A stretch of DNA of 64,000 nt, taken from the NCBI RefSeq assembly GCF_900142065.1, contig NZ_FSRJ01000001.1:868001-932000 (forward strand), in the 5' to 3' direction. The first letter of the stretch is position 1; each line of letters begins with the position of its first letter. Under the pieces are notes generated by a model. That model was given only the letters and a program-made list of their open reading frames with translations. It was not told the DNA's origin and made no database searches. Positions 14,213 through 23,211 of this stretch are shown here, piece after piece. The DNA comes from Agromyces cerinus subsp. cerinus (GTDB lineage Bacteria; Actinomycetota; Actinomycetes; Actinomycetales; Microbacteriaceae). The translations under genes were made by a program, and so were the position numbers.

Positions 14213-17068
14213 TCAGCTTCCGTCGAGATGCTCGGCGAGCTGCCGGCGCGACGTGACTTCGAGCTTCCGGAACACCTTGCGCAGGTGGTAGTCGACGGTG
14301 TTCGCGCTGATGAAGAGCCGGGCGCCGATGTCGACATTCGTCTGCCCTGCGGCCGCGAGCCTCGCCACGGATGCCTCCTGCGGCGTGAGTGCGGCCCAGT
14401 CGTTCTTCGCCGTCATGGGCCGAGTGACATGTTCACCGGTGGCTTCGAGCTCACGGCGCGCGCGCCCGGCGAACGCCGGCGCACCGACTCGGTCGAAGAT
14501 CGGCAGTGCGAGCCGCAACTGCTCCCGCGCGTCGCGGCGCCGCTTCACGCGGCGCAGCCACTCGCCGTACACGAGGTGGGCGCGGCCGAGGTCGCCGGGC
14601 GTGGTCGCCTGCCCGAGGTGGTCGATCGCCGTGAGATAGTGCGCTTCCGACGCATCGTCGTCGGCGAGCAGTGCGACGCAGCGCTCGGAGACCCCGAGGA
14701 TCCACGGCGTCGGGCTCGCGAGCGAGAATGCGACGAGTCGCTCTGCGGCGGCACGTACCTCTTCGGGGTGCCCGCTCCGCACCCCGGCTTCCACGAACTC
14801 CGGCAGTTGCTGGTAGGTCACCTGAAGATGGTTGCGGCCGACCATGGGCCGAAGCCGCTCGAACGCGTCGCGATAGTGTCCGTCGGCGATCTCCCGGATG
14901 CTCAGGCCCGTCATCGTCAGCGTTCGAACTCCGGCGAAGCCACTGGCGAGCGCGCCCGCGGCGACGTGCTCCACCGCTTCGACCGGTGCACCGGTCCAGG
15001 CGAGATACGCGCCGTTGACGACCTGCTCGGCGTCGTACCCGATCGCCCGACGAAGTTCCCGGACCTGCTCGATGTAGCCACCGGCCGCTGCCGGGTCGCC
15101 GCGAACGAGCTCGATGAGACTCAGGACCCAGAGCGTCGAGTCGAGGTCCCGGAGCGCGCCGGCATCCCGCGCTACCCGAACCGTGCGCTCGAGCAGCGTC
15201 ACGCAGGCGCGCTCGTCCCAGAGCGCCATGGTCAGGGCCACACCGAGGGTGCCGAACTCGAGCAGCTCTGCATCATCGGCATCGAGGAGCCGGTCGACTG
15301 CGGCGCGCATCTCGGGCGCCGCCTCGGCGTACGGCAGCAGGATGTGAGCGCTCAGCGCGCTCAGCCCGATCGACCGCACTCCCTCGGCGACCTGTGCGCC
15401 ACGGCCGAGACGGCGGCCGAGTTCTGGGAGCCTGTTCGACTGCACCGCCCACTCCGAAGTCAGTTCCAGCTGGAACGCGTGCAGGAGGGCGCCCTGTTCG
15501 AGCTCGGCGGCACGCCCGTGCAACAGCCCTGCGGCCTGCAGCAGGGTCGCGGTTCCACCCCGCACGCCGTCTGCGTCCGCGACGAACAGCGCGAGCATCG
15601 CCCGAAGCGACAGCACCCGGCCGAGAACGACCGGGTCGGCGCGCTCGGCGTCGACCCGTTCGAGCAGCTCGAGCGCGAGCTGCGCCGCTCCCGCGCCCGC
15701 CGCGGCTTCAGCGGCAGCGAGCAGCCTCGAGCAGCGATCCGAGCCATCGGGAGTCAGGTCGGCGGCCCTCGCGAGCAGTCGTGCGCGGGAGGCGGTGCCG
15801 CCGCGACCTCCGGCCATGTCGGCGGCGCGCTGAAGCTCGAGCGCGACGGCCTCATCGGTGCCCCGCGTCGCCGCCGCGGAATGCCAGACCGCGATCTCAT
15901 GGCGCCCCATGCCGCTCGCGACCGTTCGCAACGCCCGATGCACTCGACGGCGGTCGGCGTCGGGCATCCCGTTGTAGACGGCGGCGCGAACGAGCTGATG
16001 CCGGAAGGCCACGGTGTCGTGAACCGACGCGAGCCGTGCGCGCTCCGCCGCCGTCGCGGCATCCGCCGGGAGCCCGAGCAGCGCCGCCGCGCCACCGATG
16101 AGTGCGGCATCACCGGTGGACTCGGCCGCGACGACGAGCAGCCAGAGCTGCGTCTCGCGCGGCAATGCCTCGACATGCCGGAGATAGTGGGTCTCGAGGC
16201 GGATCCCGACCGGCACCGGTACCGGCGCCATCGAGGAACCGACGAGCTGATGCGCCGTGAAGTCGCGCCTCAAGTCGATCAGCGCGAGCGGGTTGCCTCC
16301 CGTCTCCTCGGCGATCTGCACCGCGAGCAGCGGGTCGACGGGATCGCTCGCCGACCGTGTGAGCAGCTCCACCGCCGACAACGTGTCGAGCCCCTCGAGC
16401 CGGAGTCGCGGCACTCCGGCCGCCGAGAGGTCGACACGTGCGTCGGGCCGAGTCCCGAGCAGCAGCGAGATGGATTCGGCCTCGAGCCGACGAGCGACGA
16501 AGGCGAGGACGTCGAGCGATTCGTGATCCACGAGATGCACGTCGTCGACGACGCAGAGCAACGGTCGGGCGGCGCTCGCAGCGTCGAGGAGGGAGAGCGC
16601 GCCCAGTCCGACGAGATACCGGTCGGGCGGTGGTCCCTCGTCGAGCCCCGACGCGATCCGCAATGCGGCCAGCTGCCGCGGCGGAATCGCGCCGAGATGC
16701 GCCGCGAGCGGAATCCCGAGCCGCTGCAGCGTGGCATACGGCATCGACGACTCGGCTTCGTATCCGTCGGCTCGGATGACCTGCACGCCACCCGCCATCC
16801 GGCATGCCTCGTCGAGGATGGTCGTCTTGCCGATGCCGGGATCGCCGACCACGAGCAGAGCACTTCCGCGCCCATTGCGGGCACCCGAAATGAGCGAGCC
16901 TGCGCGATCGAGCTCGCGGGATCGTCCGAGGATCTGAGCGGTCGATGCATCGATGGATTCACGGTAGTGGAACCGCTGAACGCCGCGCCAGCATCGGCGA
17001 CGACTACGCGCACCACGTGGTTCGGCTCTCGGCAGCGCGCGCCAGCATGAGGCGACGGCAGGACTCAT
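14213..17068 (-). CDS. Large LuxR-family ATPase regulator
   Basis: About 951 residues. An AAA-type ATPase lies near the N-terminus (Walker A VVGDPGIGKTTILDEA; Walker B PLLCVVDDVHLVDHESLDVL), followed by a long helical, TPR-like middle and a C-terminal LuxR helix-turn-helix (WAALTPQEASVARLAA, NVDIGARLFISANTVDYHLR). The protein is expected to activate genes when a ligand or partner is sensed. The start is uncertain: in-frame ATG 17068 and GTG 17095 lack good binding sites, and the first 35 residues (Cys, Trp and Arg rich) look unlike the family, whose members usually begin just before ILGRSREL. The matched elements at 14172 and 17002 flank the gene and suggest that it controls both neighbouring hydrolases. 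Confidence 0.87.
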   Translation of the reverse strand: MSPAVASCWRALPRAEPRGARSRRRCWRGVQRFHYRESIDASTAQILGRSRELDRAGSLISGARNGRGSALLVVGDPGIGKTTILDEACRMAGGVQVIRADGYEAESSMPYATLQRLGIPLAAHLGAIPPRQLAALRIASGLDEGPPPDRYLVGLGALSLLDAASAARPLLCVVDDVHLVDHESLDVLAFVARRLEAESISLLLGTRPDARVDLSAAGVPRLRLEGLDTLSAVELLTRSASDPVDPLLAVQIAEETGGNPLALIDLRRDFTAHQLVGSSMAPVPVPVGIRLETHYLRHVEALPRETQLWLLVVAAESTGDAALIGGAAALLGLPADAATAAERARLASVHDTVAFRHQLVRAAVYNGMPDADRRRVHRALRTVASGMGRHEIAVWHSAAATRGTDEAVALELQRAADMAGGRGGTASRARLLARAADLTPDGSDRCSRLLAAAEAAAGAGAAQLALELLERVDAERADPVVLGRVLSLRAMLALFVADADGVRGGTATLLQAAGLLHGRAAELEQGALLHAFQLELTSEWAVQSNRLPELGRRLGRGAQVAEGVRSIGLSALSAHILLPYAEAAPEMRAAVDRLLDADDAELLEFGTLGVALTMALWDERACVTLLERTVRVARDAGALRDLDSTLWVLSLIELVRGDPAAAGGYIEQVRELRRAIGYDAEQVVNGAYLAWTGAPVEAVEHVAAGALASGFAGVRTLTMTGLSIREIADGHYRDAFERLRPMVGRNHLQVTYQQLPEFVEAGVRSGHPEEVRAAAERLVAFSLASPTPWILGVSERCVALLADDDASEAHYLTAIDHLGQATTPGDLGRAHLVYGEWLRRVKRRRDAREQLRLALPIFDRVGAPAFAGRARRELEATGEHVTRPMTAKNDWAALTPQEASVARLAAAGQTNVDIGARLFISANTVDYHLRKVFRKLEVTSRRQLAEHLDGS
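17002..17025 (+). promoter_or_regulatory. Putative LuxR-type operator, copy B
   Basis: GACTACGCGCA then CCACGTGG then TTCGG, 21 of 24 positions identical to copy A. It lies 91 nt before the ATG of the secreted hydrolase at 17116 and inside or at the 5' edge of the divergent regulator gene, so it may serve both the hydrolase promoter and autoregulation. Confidence 0.55.
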
Positions 17069-17115
17069 TCCGGGGCATCCGGTGCCGTCGCCCACCGAAT
17101 TGTGAGGAGACCACC

Positions 17116-17955
17116 ATGAATCCGTCGCAACCTCGCCGGATCACCAGGCCGCTGCGCGTCGCGCTCGCGCTCGTCGGCGTTGCAGCAGTGACCGCGGTTT
17201 CGGTCGCGCTGCCGGCCGCCGCCGATGACGACGCACGCCGTCCGGCTCCCCAGCCCAAGCCGACCATCGTGCTCGTGCACGGCGCCTTCGCCGACTCCTC
17301 GGGCTGGAACGAGGTGACCGAACGCCTCCAGAAGCGCGGCTACACCGTGCTCGCCGTGTCGAACCCGCTCCGGGGACTCACGACGGACGCCGACTATGTC
17401 AAGTCGATCCTCGCCACCATCGAGGGTCCCATCGTGCTCGTCGGGCACTCCTATGGGGGAGCGGTGATCACCAACGCCGCGACCGGCAACCCGAACGTGC
17501 AGTCGCTCGTCTACGTCGCGGCGTACGCGCTCGATGCCGGCGAACGTCTCATCGACGCGAACGAATTGGGCGGCGGCCACTCCGAGCTCGCCGACCACCT
17601 CGTGATCCGCCCGTATCCCGGCGCGCCCGAGGGCGACGCCGACGGATACATCGATCCCGCCTTCTTCCGGGAGTTGTTCGCGGCGGATCTGCCCAAGAAG
17701 CAGGCGGCCGTGCTCGCCGCCTCGCAGCGACCGGCAGCCCTGCAGGCACTCTTCACTCCCTCGGGCGAACCGGCGTGGAAGACGATCCCGAGCTGGTACA
17801 TCGTCGCATTGCAGGACAACACGATCCCCCCGGAGGCGGAACGCGCGATGGCGGAGCGTGCCGGGTCCACGACGCTCGAGCTCGACAGTTCGCACGTCGC
17901 CATGATGAGTCACCCCGGCGAGGTCACCGGCGTGATCCTCGACGCCGCGGAGTAG
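17116..17955 (+). CDS. Secreted alpha/beta hydrolase
   Basis: 279 residues. A signal peptide covers about 1-37 (basic RRITRPLR start, hydrophobic VALALVGVAAVTAVSVALP, cleavage near PAAADDD). The mature enzyme has the oxyanion segment VLVHGAFADSSGW, the nucleophile GHSYGGA with Ser112 and a late SSHVAMMSHP histidine. This is the salicylate-esterase-like/EstA group of small hydrolases, frequently found in actinobacteria with unknown natural substrates. ATG 17116 has GAGGAGA 5 nt upstream. It is divergent from the LuxR-type regulator, and operator copy B lies upstream. Confidence 0.9.
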   Translation: MNPSQPRRITRPLRVALALVGVAAVTAVSVALPAAADDDARRPAPQPKPTIVLVHGAFADSSGWNEVTERLQKRGYTVLAVSNPLRGLTTDADYVKSILATIEGPIVLVGHSYGGAVITNAATGNPNVQSLVYVAAYALDAGERLIDANELGGGHSELADHLVIRPYPGAPEGDADGYIDPAFFRELFAADLPKKQAAVLAASQRPAALQALFTPSGEPAWKTIPSWYIVALQDNTIPPEAERAMAERAGSTTLELDSSHVAMMSHPGEVTGVILDAAE

Positions 17956-18373
17956 GCGTGCTCGCGGGATCCGTTCGCTCTCCGGCGAGCGGATTCCGCG
18001 GCTGACTGCAGCGCGGCTCGTGCGGTGAAGCGGCGAAATCCGTCATGCAGTGGCGCAGGCGATCGGGCACGGCCGAAGCGACCGCGAATGCACAACGTCC
18101 GACGCCTCGTTCCCACGTCGCCGACGGAACCGACCAAGGAGACGTCCGCCTGACGCGCCGTCGGAGGCTGTCAGGAACCCTTCGATCGTGCCGCCACCGA
18201 GGCGGAACGGTGAAAACCGTGCACCCGCACCTTGGGCCCGAACCATCGGCCCAGGCGCCGAGAAATCTCTTGACGATGTCGTTCGGTTTACCCTACTTTC
18301 GGAGAGCCAGCAACTCGTTCATGAGAAAGCCTCGCGGGGTGCTCGCGGCAGGATTGCGACCTTGGGGGGAGCA
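17956..18373 (+). promoter_or_regulatory. 418-bp intergenic region with a promoter at 18270-18299
   Basis: No gene is convincing here. Near its end TTGACG (18270-18275) and TACTTT (18294-18299) are separated by 18 bp, a good housekeeping-type promoter for the small ORF and TRIC gene downstream. The rest shows no repeats or RNA structure that I recognise. Confidence 0.45.
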
Positions 18374-18577
18374 ATGGATCCGCTACTCGTCGTGAACGCG
18401 GAGCCTGCGCCGGATCGCCCTTCGCCGCAGGAGCACCCGACCACACTCGCCTCACTTGCCCAGGAGCTGATGCCGCAGAAGCGACGCCGAGCTTGGTCGA
18501 TACCGCTTCCCATGCCGTCGTCGGGTGCGGCCGCTCCCAGCCGGCTGGCCGCATCGGGCAGTATGCACGTCTCGTGA
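18374..18577 (+). CDS. Possible 67-residue protein upstream of the TRIC channel gene
   Basis: ATG 18374 is preceded by GGGGGGAG at good spacing and follows a plausible promoter. The product reads MDPLLVVNAEPAPDRPSPQE, then LASLAQELMPQKRRRAW, and ends ASGSMHVS. It has no family I recognise and no membrane segment. The stop is followed after 16 nt by the TRIC start with its own GGGGAGAGGG site. The good start signals favour translation, while the proline- and alanine-rich composition is less convincing; it could be a leader ORF. Confidence 0.38.
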   Translation: MDPLLVVNAEPAPDRPSPQEHPTTLASLAQELMPQKRRRAWSIPLPMPSSGAAAPSRLAASGSMHVS

Positions 18578-18593
18578 GGGGAGAGGGCAGTCC

Positions 18594-19397
18594 ATGCATC
18601 AGTTCGAGCTCACCTTGGGCACATGGACGTTCGTCGGCGATGCGACATTGGTCGACCTCATCGCCGCGACCACCAATGCTCTGAACGGTGCGATTCTCGC
18701 CCGAAGACCGGATCACTACCGGAACTTCACGTTCGTCGGCATCATCCTGATGGCATTGCTCGGTGGCATCGGAGGTGGCGTGACCCGTGATGTCATTCTC
18801 GACACGGCACCATCGGCCTTCACGAATCCGGCGTACATCACGCTCTGCGTTGCGGCCGGCGTGCTCGGGTACTTCATCGCCTACTCCCGCGGGCAGCTCT
18901 TCCGCGAGGGGCTGTTCCAGTTCATGACGTCGTTCTCACTGCCGTGGTACGCGATCATCGGTGCGCAAAAGGCGAGCGAGGCCGGCTACCCGATCCTCGG
19001 CGCCGTCGCCATGGGTGTGATCGCATCGACGGCCGGACGCTGGCTCATCGACGTCTCGTCAGGTGTTCCGCCGAAACAGTTCGTCCGCAGCGAGTGGTTC
19101 GTCGTCACGGCCGCGGGCACGAGCCTGCTCTGGATCCTGCTCGACGCCACCGGCATGTCGTACTGGTGGACCGTCCTGATCGCATTCGCCTTCGGGTTCG
19201 TCTTCCGAGTGGTGGCGCTGTATGTCGGGTGGGAAGAACCGCTGGCTACTGAGCCCGCGGGCCTCCACGTCCACGCTGACCGCCGACCGCTCCTCGGGCG
19301 CAAGCTCGCCGGCAAATCGCAGGAAGAACTCCGGTATCTGGGCTTGGCCGTCGATGGCAACCCTCCCAGTGCGGCAAGCACGCAAACGAAGGACTAG
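18594..19397 (+). CDS. TRIC cation channel family protein
   Basis: 267 residues with about seven transmembrane helices. The conserved glycine and arginine motif GGIGGGVTRDVIL near residue 60 and the second-repeat SLPWYAIIGAQKA / GVIASTAGRWLIDV identify a prokaryotic TRIC (UPF0126) channel, a homotrimeric monovalent-cation channel. The hydrophilic tail after about residue 220 is longer than usual (HADRRPLLGRKLAGKSQEEL). It leads an operon with an arylsulfatase and a duplicated membrane protein; the link between them is unknown. Confidence 0.9.
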   Translation: MHQFELTLGTWTFVGDATLVDLIAATTNALNGAILARRPDHYRNFTFVGIILMALLGGIGGGVTRDVILDTAPSAFTNPAYITLCVAAGVLGYFIAYSRGQLFREGLFQFMTSFSLPWYAIIGAQKASEAGYPILGAVAMGVIASTAGRWLIDVSSGVPPKQFVRSEWFVVTAAGTSLLWILLDATGMSYWWTVLIAFAFGFVFRVVALYVGWEEPLATEPAGLHVHADRRPLLGRKLAGKSQEELRYLGLAVDGNPPSAASTQTKD

Positions 19398-19444
19398 CGA
19401 AGGTCTGGTTCGGGAATGCACGATCACGAGGGGATGGATCTGAG

Positions 19445-21001
19445 ATGACCGACAACGGTTCGAAGAAGCCGAACATCGTCTTCTTCTTCTGGGACAACTT
19501 CGGGTGGGGCGAGCTCGGCTGCTATGGCGGCGGGATCCTGCGCGGCGCCCCGACGCCACGGATCGATGCCTTGGCCGCCGAAGGCCTGCAGTTGCTGAAC
19601 CACAATGTGGAGGCGCAGTGCACGCCGAGCCGATCTGCCACGTTGACGGGCCGCCACGCGATTCGGTCCGGCACTCAGACGGTACCGATCACCGGTGGGG
19701 CCGATGGGTTGACGCGCTGGGAGCTGACCATCGCACAACTCCTCTCCGACGCCGGATATGCGACCGGCATGTGGGGGAAGTGGCACCTGGGAAGCGATCC
19801 CGAGCAGCGCAGCCCAGTGGACTTCGGATTCGACGAGGCGGTCTGGTGCCCTCGCACCGCGGACGAGGTCTTCTGGACCATGCAGTCGTACTTCCCGAAC
19901 GGCCCGGTCACCTCGGCACCCTACGCGGGTCCGGCTCAGATCCCGCTGGCGCCCGAGCCGATCTACGCGCGGAGGAAGGGCGAGAAATCGGAGGTTCTGG
20001 CGACGTACGACGCCGAGTTCCGGGCCGGATTCGACCGGAAGATCACCGAATGGGCGTGCGACTTCATGGAGCGGTCAGCCAAGGATGACACGCCGTTCTA
20101 TGTGTACCTCCCGTATACGCAGGTGCACATCCCGCCGATCCCCGATCCCGAGTACGCCGGGAAGACGAAGCGCGGCAACTGGGCCGACATCCTCACCCAG
20201 ATGGACGACTTCACCGGTGTGATCCTCGACAAGCTCGAGGAACTGGGCCTCGCCGAGGACACGATCGTCGTGTGGGCCTCCGACAACGGCGCCGACACGA
20301 CGTATCGGTCGCCGATGATCGATCCCGACCCCGCGGGCGGGGAGTGGAACGGGTTCTCCGGGCCGTGGCGCGGCGGGCTCTTCACCTCGCTCGAGGGGTC
20401 CAACCGCACTCCGTGCATCGTCCGCTGGCCCGGCAAGGTGCCGGCCGGCCAGGTGAGCAACGAGATCGTGCACCAGGTCGACTTCTTCACGACCCTCGTG
20501 AAGGCGGGCGGCGCCGCCGTTCCCGACGACCGGCAGATCGACGGCATGGACATGTCCGCGTTTCTCTTGGGCGACGCGGAGGAGTCGGGCCGTGACACGA
20601 TCATCTGCCTCCAGGGCGACCGCTTGCAGGCGGTGAAATGGCGTCAGTGGAAGATGCACCTCATCAAGCAGGACGACTTCTACTCGACGTGGACGCCGCT
20701 GAACATGCCGATTCTCTACAACCTCGAATGGGACCCGCGTGAAGAGCATCAGGTCGACTTCGCCCACGGCTGGGTGGTGCATCCGATGGCGGCGGCCGCC
20801 GGAGCGTTTCTGAAGACCCTGATGATCGAGCCGCCGATCAAGCCGGGCACGCCCGATCCGTACCTGCCGCCGAAGCCTGGAGAACTGGTACCGCAGACCC
20901 ACCTGCAGATCGGCCCGATCATGCAGTACATCACCACCCTGGTGAGGACGCATGACGAGCTTCCCGACCCGTCCCACGGAATGGAGCATCAGTCAGGATG
21001 A
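19445..21001 (+). CDS. Type I arylsulfatase (formylglycine-dependent)
   Basis: 518 residues of the alkaline-phosphatase superfamily. The active-site signature is C59-T-P-S-R63 followed by SATLTGR; Cys59 would be converted to formylglycine by a formylglycine-generating enzyme not seen in this window. Other site residues are in FFWDNFGWGELG (Asp17/Asn18), GKWHLG (Lys113, His115) and VWASDNGAD. No signal peptide, so cytoplasmic action is expected. The gene starts 47 nt after the TRIC gene and overlaps the next gene by 4 nt. The substrate (sulfate ester) is unknown. Confidence 0.9.
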   Translation: MTDNGSKKPNIVFFFWDNFGWGELGCYGGGILRGAPTPRIDALAAEGLQLLNHNVEAQCTPSRSATLTGRHAIRSGTQTVPITGGADGLTRWELTIAQLLSDAGYATGMWGKWHLGSDPEQRSPVDFGFDEAVWCPRTADEVFWTMQSYFPNGPVTSAPYAGPAQIPLAPEPIYARRKGEKSEVLATYDAEFRAGFDRKITEWACDFMERSAKDDTPFYVYLPYTQVHIPPIPDPEYAGKTKRGNWADILTQMDDFTGVILDKLEELGLAEDTIVVWASDNGADTTYRSPMIDPDPAGGEWNGFSGPWRGGLFTSLEGSNRTPCIVRWPGKVPAGQVSNEIVHQVDFFTTLVKAGGAAVPDDRQIDGMDMSAFLLGDAEESGRDTIICLQGDRLQAVKWRQWKMHLIKQDDFYSTWTPLNMPILYNLEWDPREEHQVDFAHGWVVHPMAAAAGAFLKTLMIEPPIKPGTPDPYLPPKPGELVPQTHLQIGPIMQYITTLVRTHDELPDPSHGMEHQSG

Positions 21002-22164
21002 ACAGCGACAGGACTGGCGCCGGTCCCGATGATGCCACGGGCATGCCCGCGGAGGTCTGCGTGATGCTCATCTGCTTCGCGCACGAGAAGGATGCGGGTC
21101 ATGCGCGGGCGAGCCTCGAACAGCGGATCAAGCACAGCGGCGACGAGGTCCTCGACCTCGTGGTCCTGAAGGTCGACGCGAAACACACGGCGCAGGTGCA
21201 CGATCCGCGGCGGACACTGGCTGGCGCTCTGACTCCGGCGCTGACCTGGGGCGTGTTCGGGCTCCTCGCCGGGGGTGTGGACAGTCTCGTGCTGTGGGCG
21301 GTCGCCGGCTTCATCTGCGGTGGCGTCTACGCCTATTTATTCGAGCACCTGCTCACCAAAGATGAGCTCGAACGCATCGGCACAGCGCTCCCGGCGGAGT
21401 CCTCAGCGATCGTCGCCTTCGTGCGGGGAACAGACCCCGAGCGAGTGTTGGCGTGGGCGTCATCATCCCAGCCGACCGGCGTGAGCGTTGCGGCGCTCAC
21501 GGCATCGCTGTCGGTGCGCCTGTACGGCGGAGCGGCGCAGCGTTCGGATGCCGTGACGGCCGGCTCGGCCGAGGGTGCGACGACGCCCATCGGGGCGTCG
21601 CCCGGCATTACAGCCCTGAGCATGTTGCTCGTGCGATTCTCGGGCGAACACGGGGCGCGGAAGGCCCTGGCCGGCTCGGTCTCCGCGAAGCATCCCGATC
21701 CGTCGACACCGAAGGTCGAGCTGTTCATCGAGGCGAATGGGCACGGTCGCCGCCGAGTCATCGATCCCACGAACGGGAGCAGCGCCTTGTCGGGGCCCGA
21801 CGCGCTCGTCTGGGGAGCATTCGGTCTGGTCTGGGGAGCGATCGTGGGCTTCACCGGCGACGGCGGCGTCCTCCGCTTCATCGACGACACGGTGGTCACC
21901 GGCATCCTCTGGACCGTGTTCGGCCTCGCGGCGGGTGCGCTCTATGGACTCTGGGCAGGTCGAGGCGTTTCAGCCCGGCGCCTGAAGCGGATCGGTGCGC
22001 TCATTCCACCCGACACGTCGATCGCCATCGCCTGGGCGGAGGGCGCCGTCGGCTCCGAGGCGATCCAGGAGTGGGCAGCTGGCGCCTCTGCGCTCTTGGC
22101 CCTCGGGTTCGATCCGACCGATCAGGGAGCTGTGCTCAGGGCGGCGGCCCCACCCTCGTCATGA
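20998..22164 (+). CDS. Internally duplicated membrane protein, DUF1269-like halves
   Basis: 388 residues built from two similar halves. Each half has glycine-rich hydrophobic hairpins (TWGVFGLLAGGVDSLVLWAV; VWGAFGLVWGAIVGF) followed by a soluble segment: LTKDELERIGTALPAESSAI in the first and VSARRLKRIGALIPPDTSIA in the second. This matches the DUF1269 type, in which a small alpha/beta domain is linked to membrane helices. The start overlaps the sulfatase stop (ATGA). The role is unknown; the coupling to the sulfatase suggests function in the same process. Confidence 0.72.
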   Translation: MNSDRTGAGPDDATGMPAEVCVMLICFAHEKDAGHARASLEQRIKHSGDEVLDLVVLKVDAKHTAQVHDPRRTLAGALTPALTWGVFGLLAGGVDSLVLWAVAGFICGGVYAYLFEHLLTKDELERIGTALPAESSAIVAFVRGTDPERVLAWASSSQPTGVSVAALTASLSVRLYGGAAQRSDAVTAGSAEGATTPIGASPGITALSMLLVRFSGEHGARKALAGSVSAKHPDPSTPKVELFIEANGHGRRRVIDPTNGSSALSGPDALVWGAFGLVWGAIVGFTGDGGVLRFIDDTVVTGILWTVFGLAAGALYGLWAGRGVSARRLKRIGALIPPDTSIAIAWAEGAVGSEAIQEWAAGASALLALGFDPTDQGAVLRAAAPPSS

Positions 22165-22230
22165 GTGCCTCGCTCGCGCATTTCGGCAGATCTCCCTGAG
22201 GAGGCTGCGCGATCGGTACGAAACGGGTGG

Positions 22231-22644
22231 TCAGTCCGTACGAGGGGTGAGCTGCATGACCGGAATCCGTCGATCGGTCTTCTCGAGGTAGCCCCCGAAC
22301 TGCGGTTCCTCGGCCACGATCGCGCTGTACGCTTCTCGCCACTCGTCGCCGGTGATCTCGGTCGCCATGACCGGCACCGTCACGATCTCGCCGTCCACGA
22401 GCGCCTCGATCTCGAATGACGGGTTCGCTCGCAGGTTGTAGTACCAGGCGGGATTCTCGGGCGAGCCGCCCTTCGACGCCACCACGCGCCATCCATGCTC
22501 GTCGCGGAAGCCGACGACGGGATTCAGATGCGTCTCGCCCGACTTCGCCCCGATCGAGTGCAAGATGATCAGCTTCGGACCCCAGTGATTCTCGGTGCCC
22601 TTGCTGCTGCGGAACGTCTCCATGACATCGTCATTCCAACCCAT
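22231..22644 (-). CDS. Nitroreductase family deazaflavin-dependent oxidoreductase (DDN-like)
   Basis: A 137-residue split-beta-barrel protein with the hallmarks of F420-dependent DDN/FDOR-B type enzymes: KLIILHSIGAKSGETHLNPV, then WRVVASKGGSPENPAWYYNL and RANPSFEIE. These use reduced F420 or flavin to reduce quinones or related substrates. The gene is monocistronic. Presence of F420 in the organism is implied but not shown here. Confidence 0.9.
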   Translation of the reverse strand: MGWNDDVMETFRSSKGTENHWGPKLIILHSIGAKSGETHLNPVVGFRDEHGWRVVASKGGSPENPAWYYNLRANPSFEIEALVDGEIVTVPVMATEITGDEWREAYSAIVAEEPQFGGYLEKTDRRIPVMQLTPRTD

Positions 22645-22740
22645 GCAACCGACAACGCAGGGGCAGCCCGGAATCTTCCGACGAACGACGGCCGATCCGT
22701 GGGCTGGCTCATCTCACGCGCAGACGTGGATGATGGAACC

Positions 22741-23178
22741 ATGCCCGCCGCTCACCGCCCCGGTCTTCGGATCGACGCCGGACTCACCATCCCCGAGTCC
22801 GAGCTGTCCTGGCGGTTCTCGCGGTCGTCGGGTCCTGGCGGGCAAGGCGTGAACACTGCCGATTCCCGAGTCGAGCTCAGCTGGGACGTGGCAGGCTCGA
22901 CCATCCTCGCTCCACTCCAGCGGGAGCGGCTCCTCGAGAATCTGCGCAGTCGCCTCGTCGACGGAGTGCTGACGATCGCAGCATCCGAACATCGTGCGCA
23001 ATTGCGCAACAGGGATGCCGCGCGCGCCCGGTTGGCCGCCGTCGTGGCCGATGCGCTGCGGCCATCGTCACCGTCGCGACGTCGGACCAAGCCGAGTCGC
23101 GGCGCCAAGGAACGGCGCTTGGCAGCGAACAAGCGGCGCACCGACGTCAAGCAGTTGCGTCGCCCGCCTCACGACTAG
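22741..23178 (+). CDS. arfB: Alternative ribosome-rescue hydrolase ArfB (YaeJ)
   Basis: 145 residues. The catalytic GGQ motif lies at 33-35 (SSGPGGQGVNTADSRVELSW), as in class I release factor domain 3. The C-terminal tail is strongly basic (RRRTKPSRGAKERRLAANKR), which in ArfB enters the empty mRNA channel of stalled ribosomes. No codon-recognition domain is present, as expected. The start at 22741 gives the usual length. Divergent small open frames upstream are not supported. Confidence 0.9.
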   Translation: MPAAHRPGLRIDAGLTIPESELSWRFSRSSGPGGQGVNTADSRVELSWDVAGSTILAPLQRERLLENLRSRLVDGVLTIAASEHRAQLRNRDAARARLAAVVADALRPSSPSRRRTKPSRGAKERRLAANKRRTDVKQLRRPPHD

Positions 23179-23211
23179 CCGACCGCGGGCGGCCCGAGCA
23201 CCGAGGACGCG

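Noticed and set aside
14096..17050. Open frame of 984 codons on the plus strand opposite the LuxR regulator
   Set aside because: Mirror of the third-position GC bias of the regulator gene; low-complexity Arg/Pro/Glu sequence with no domains.
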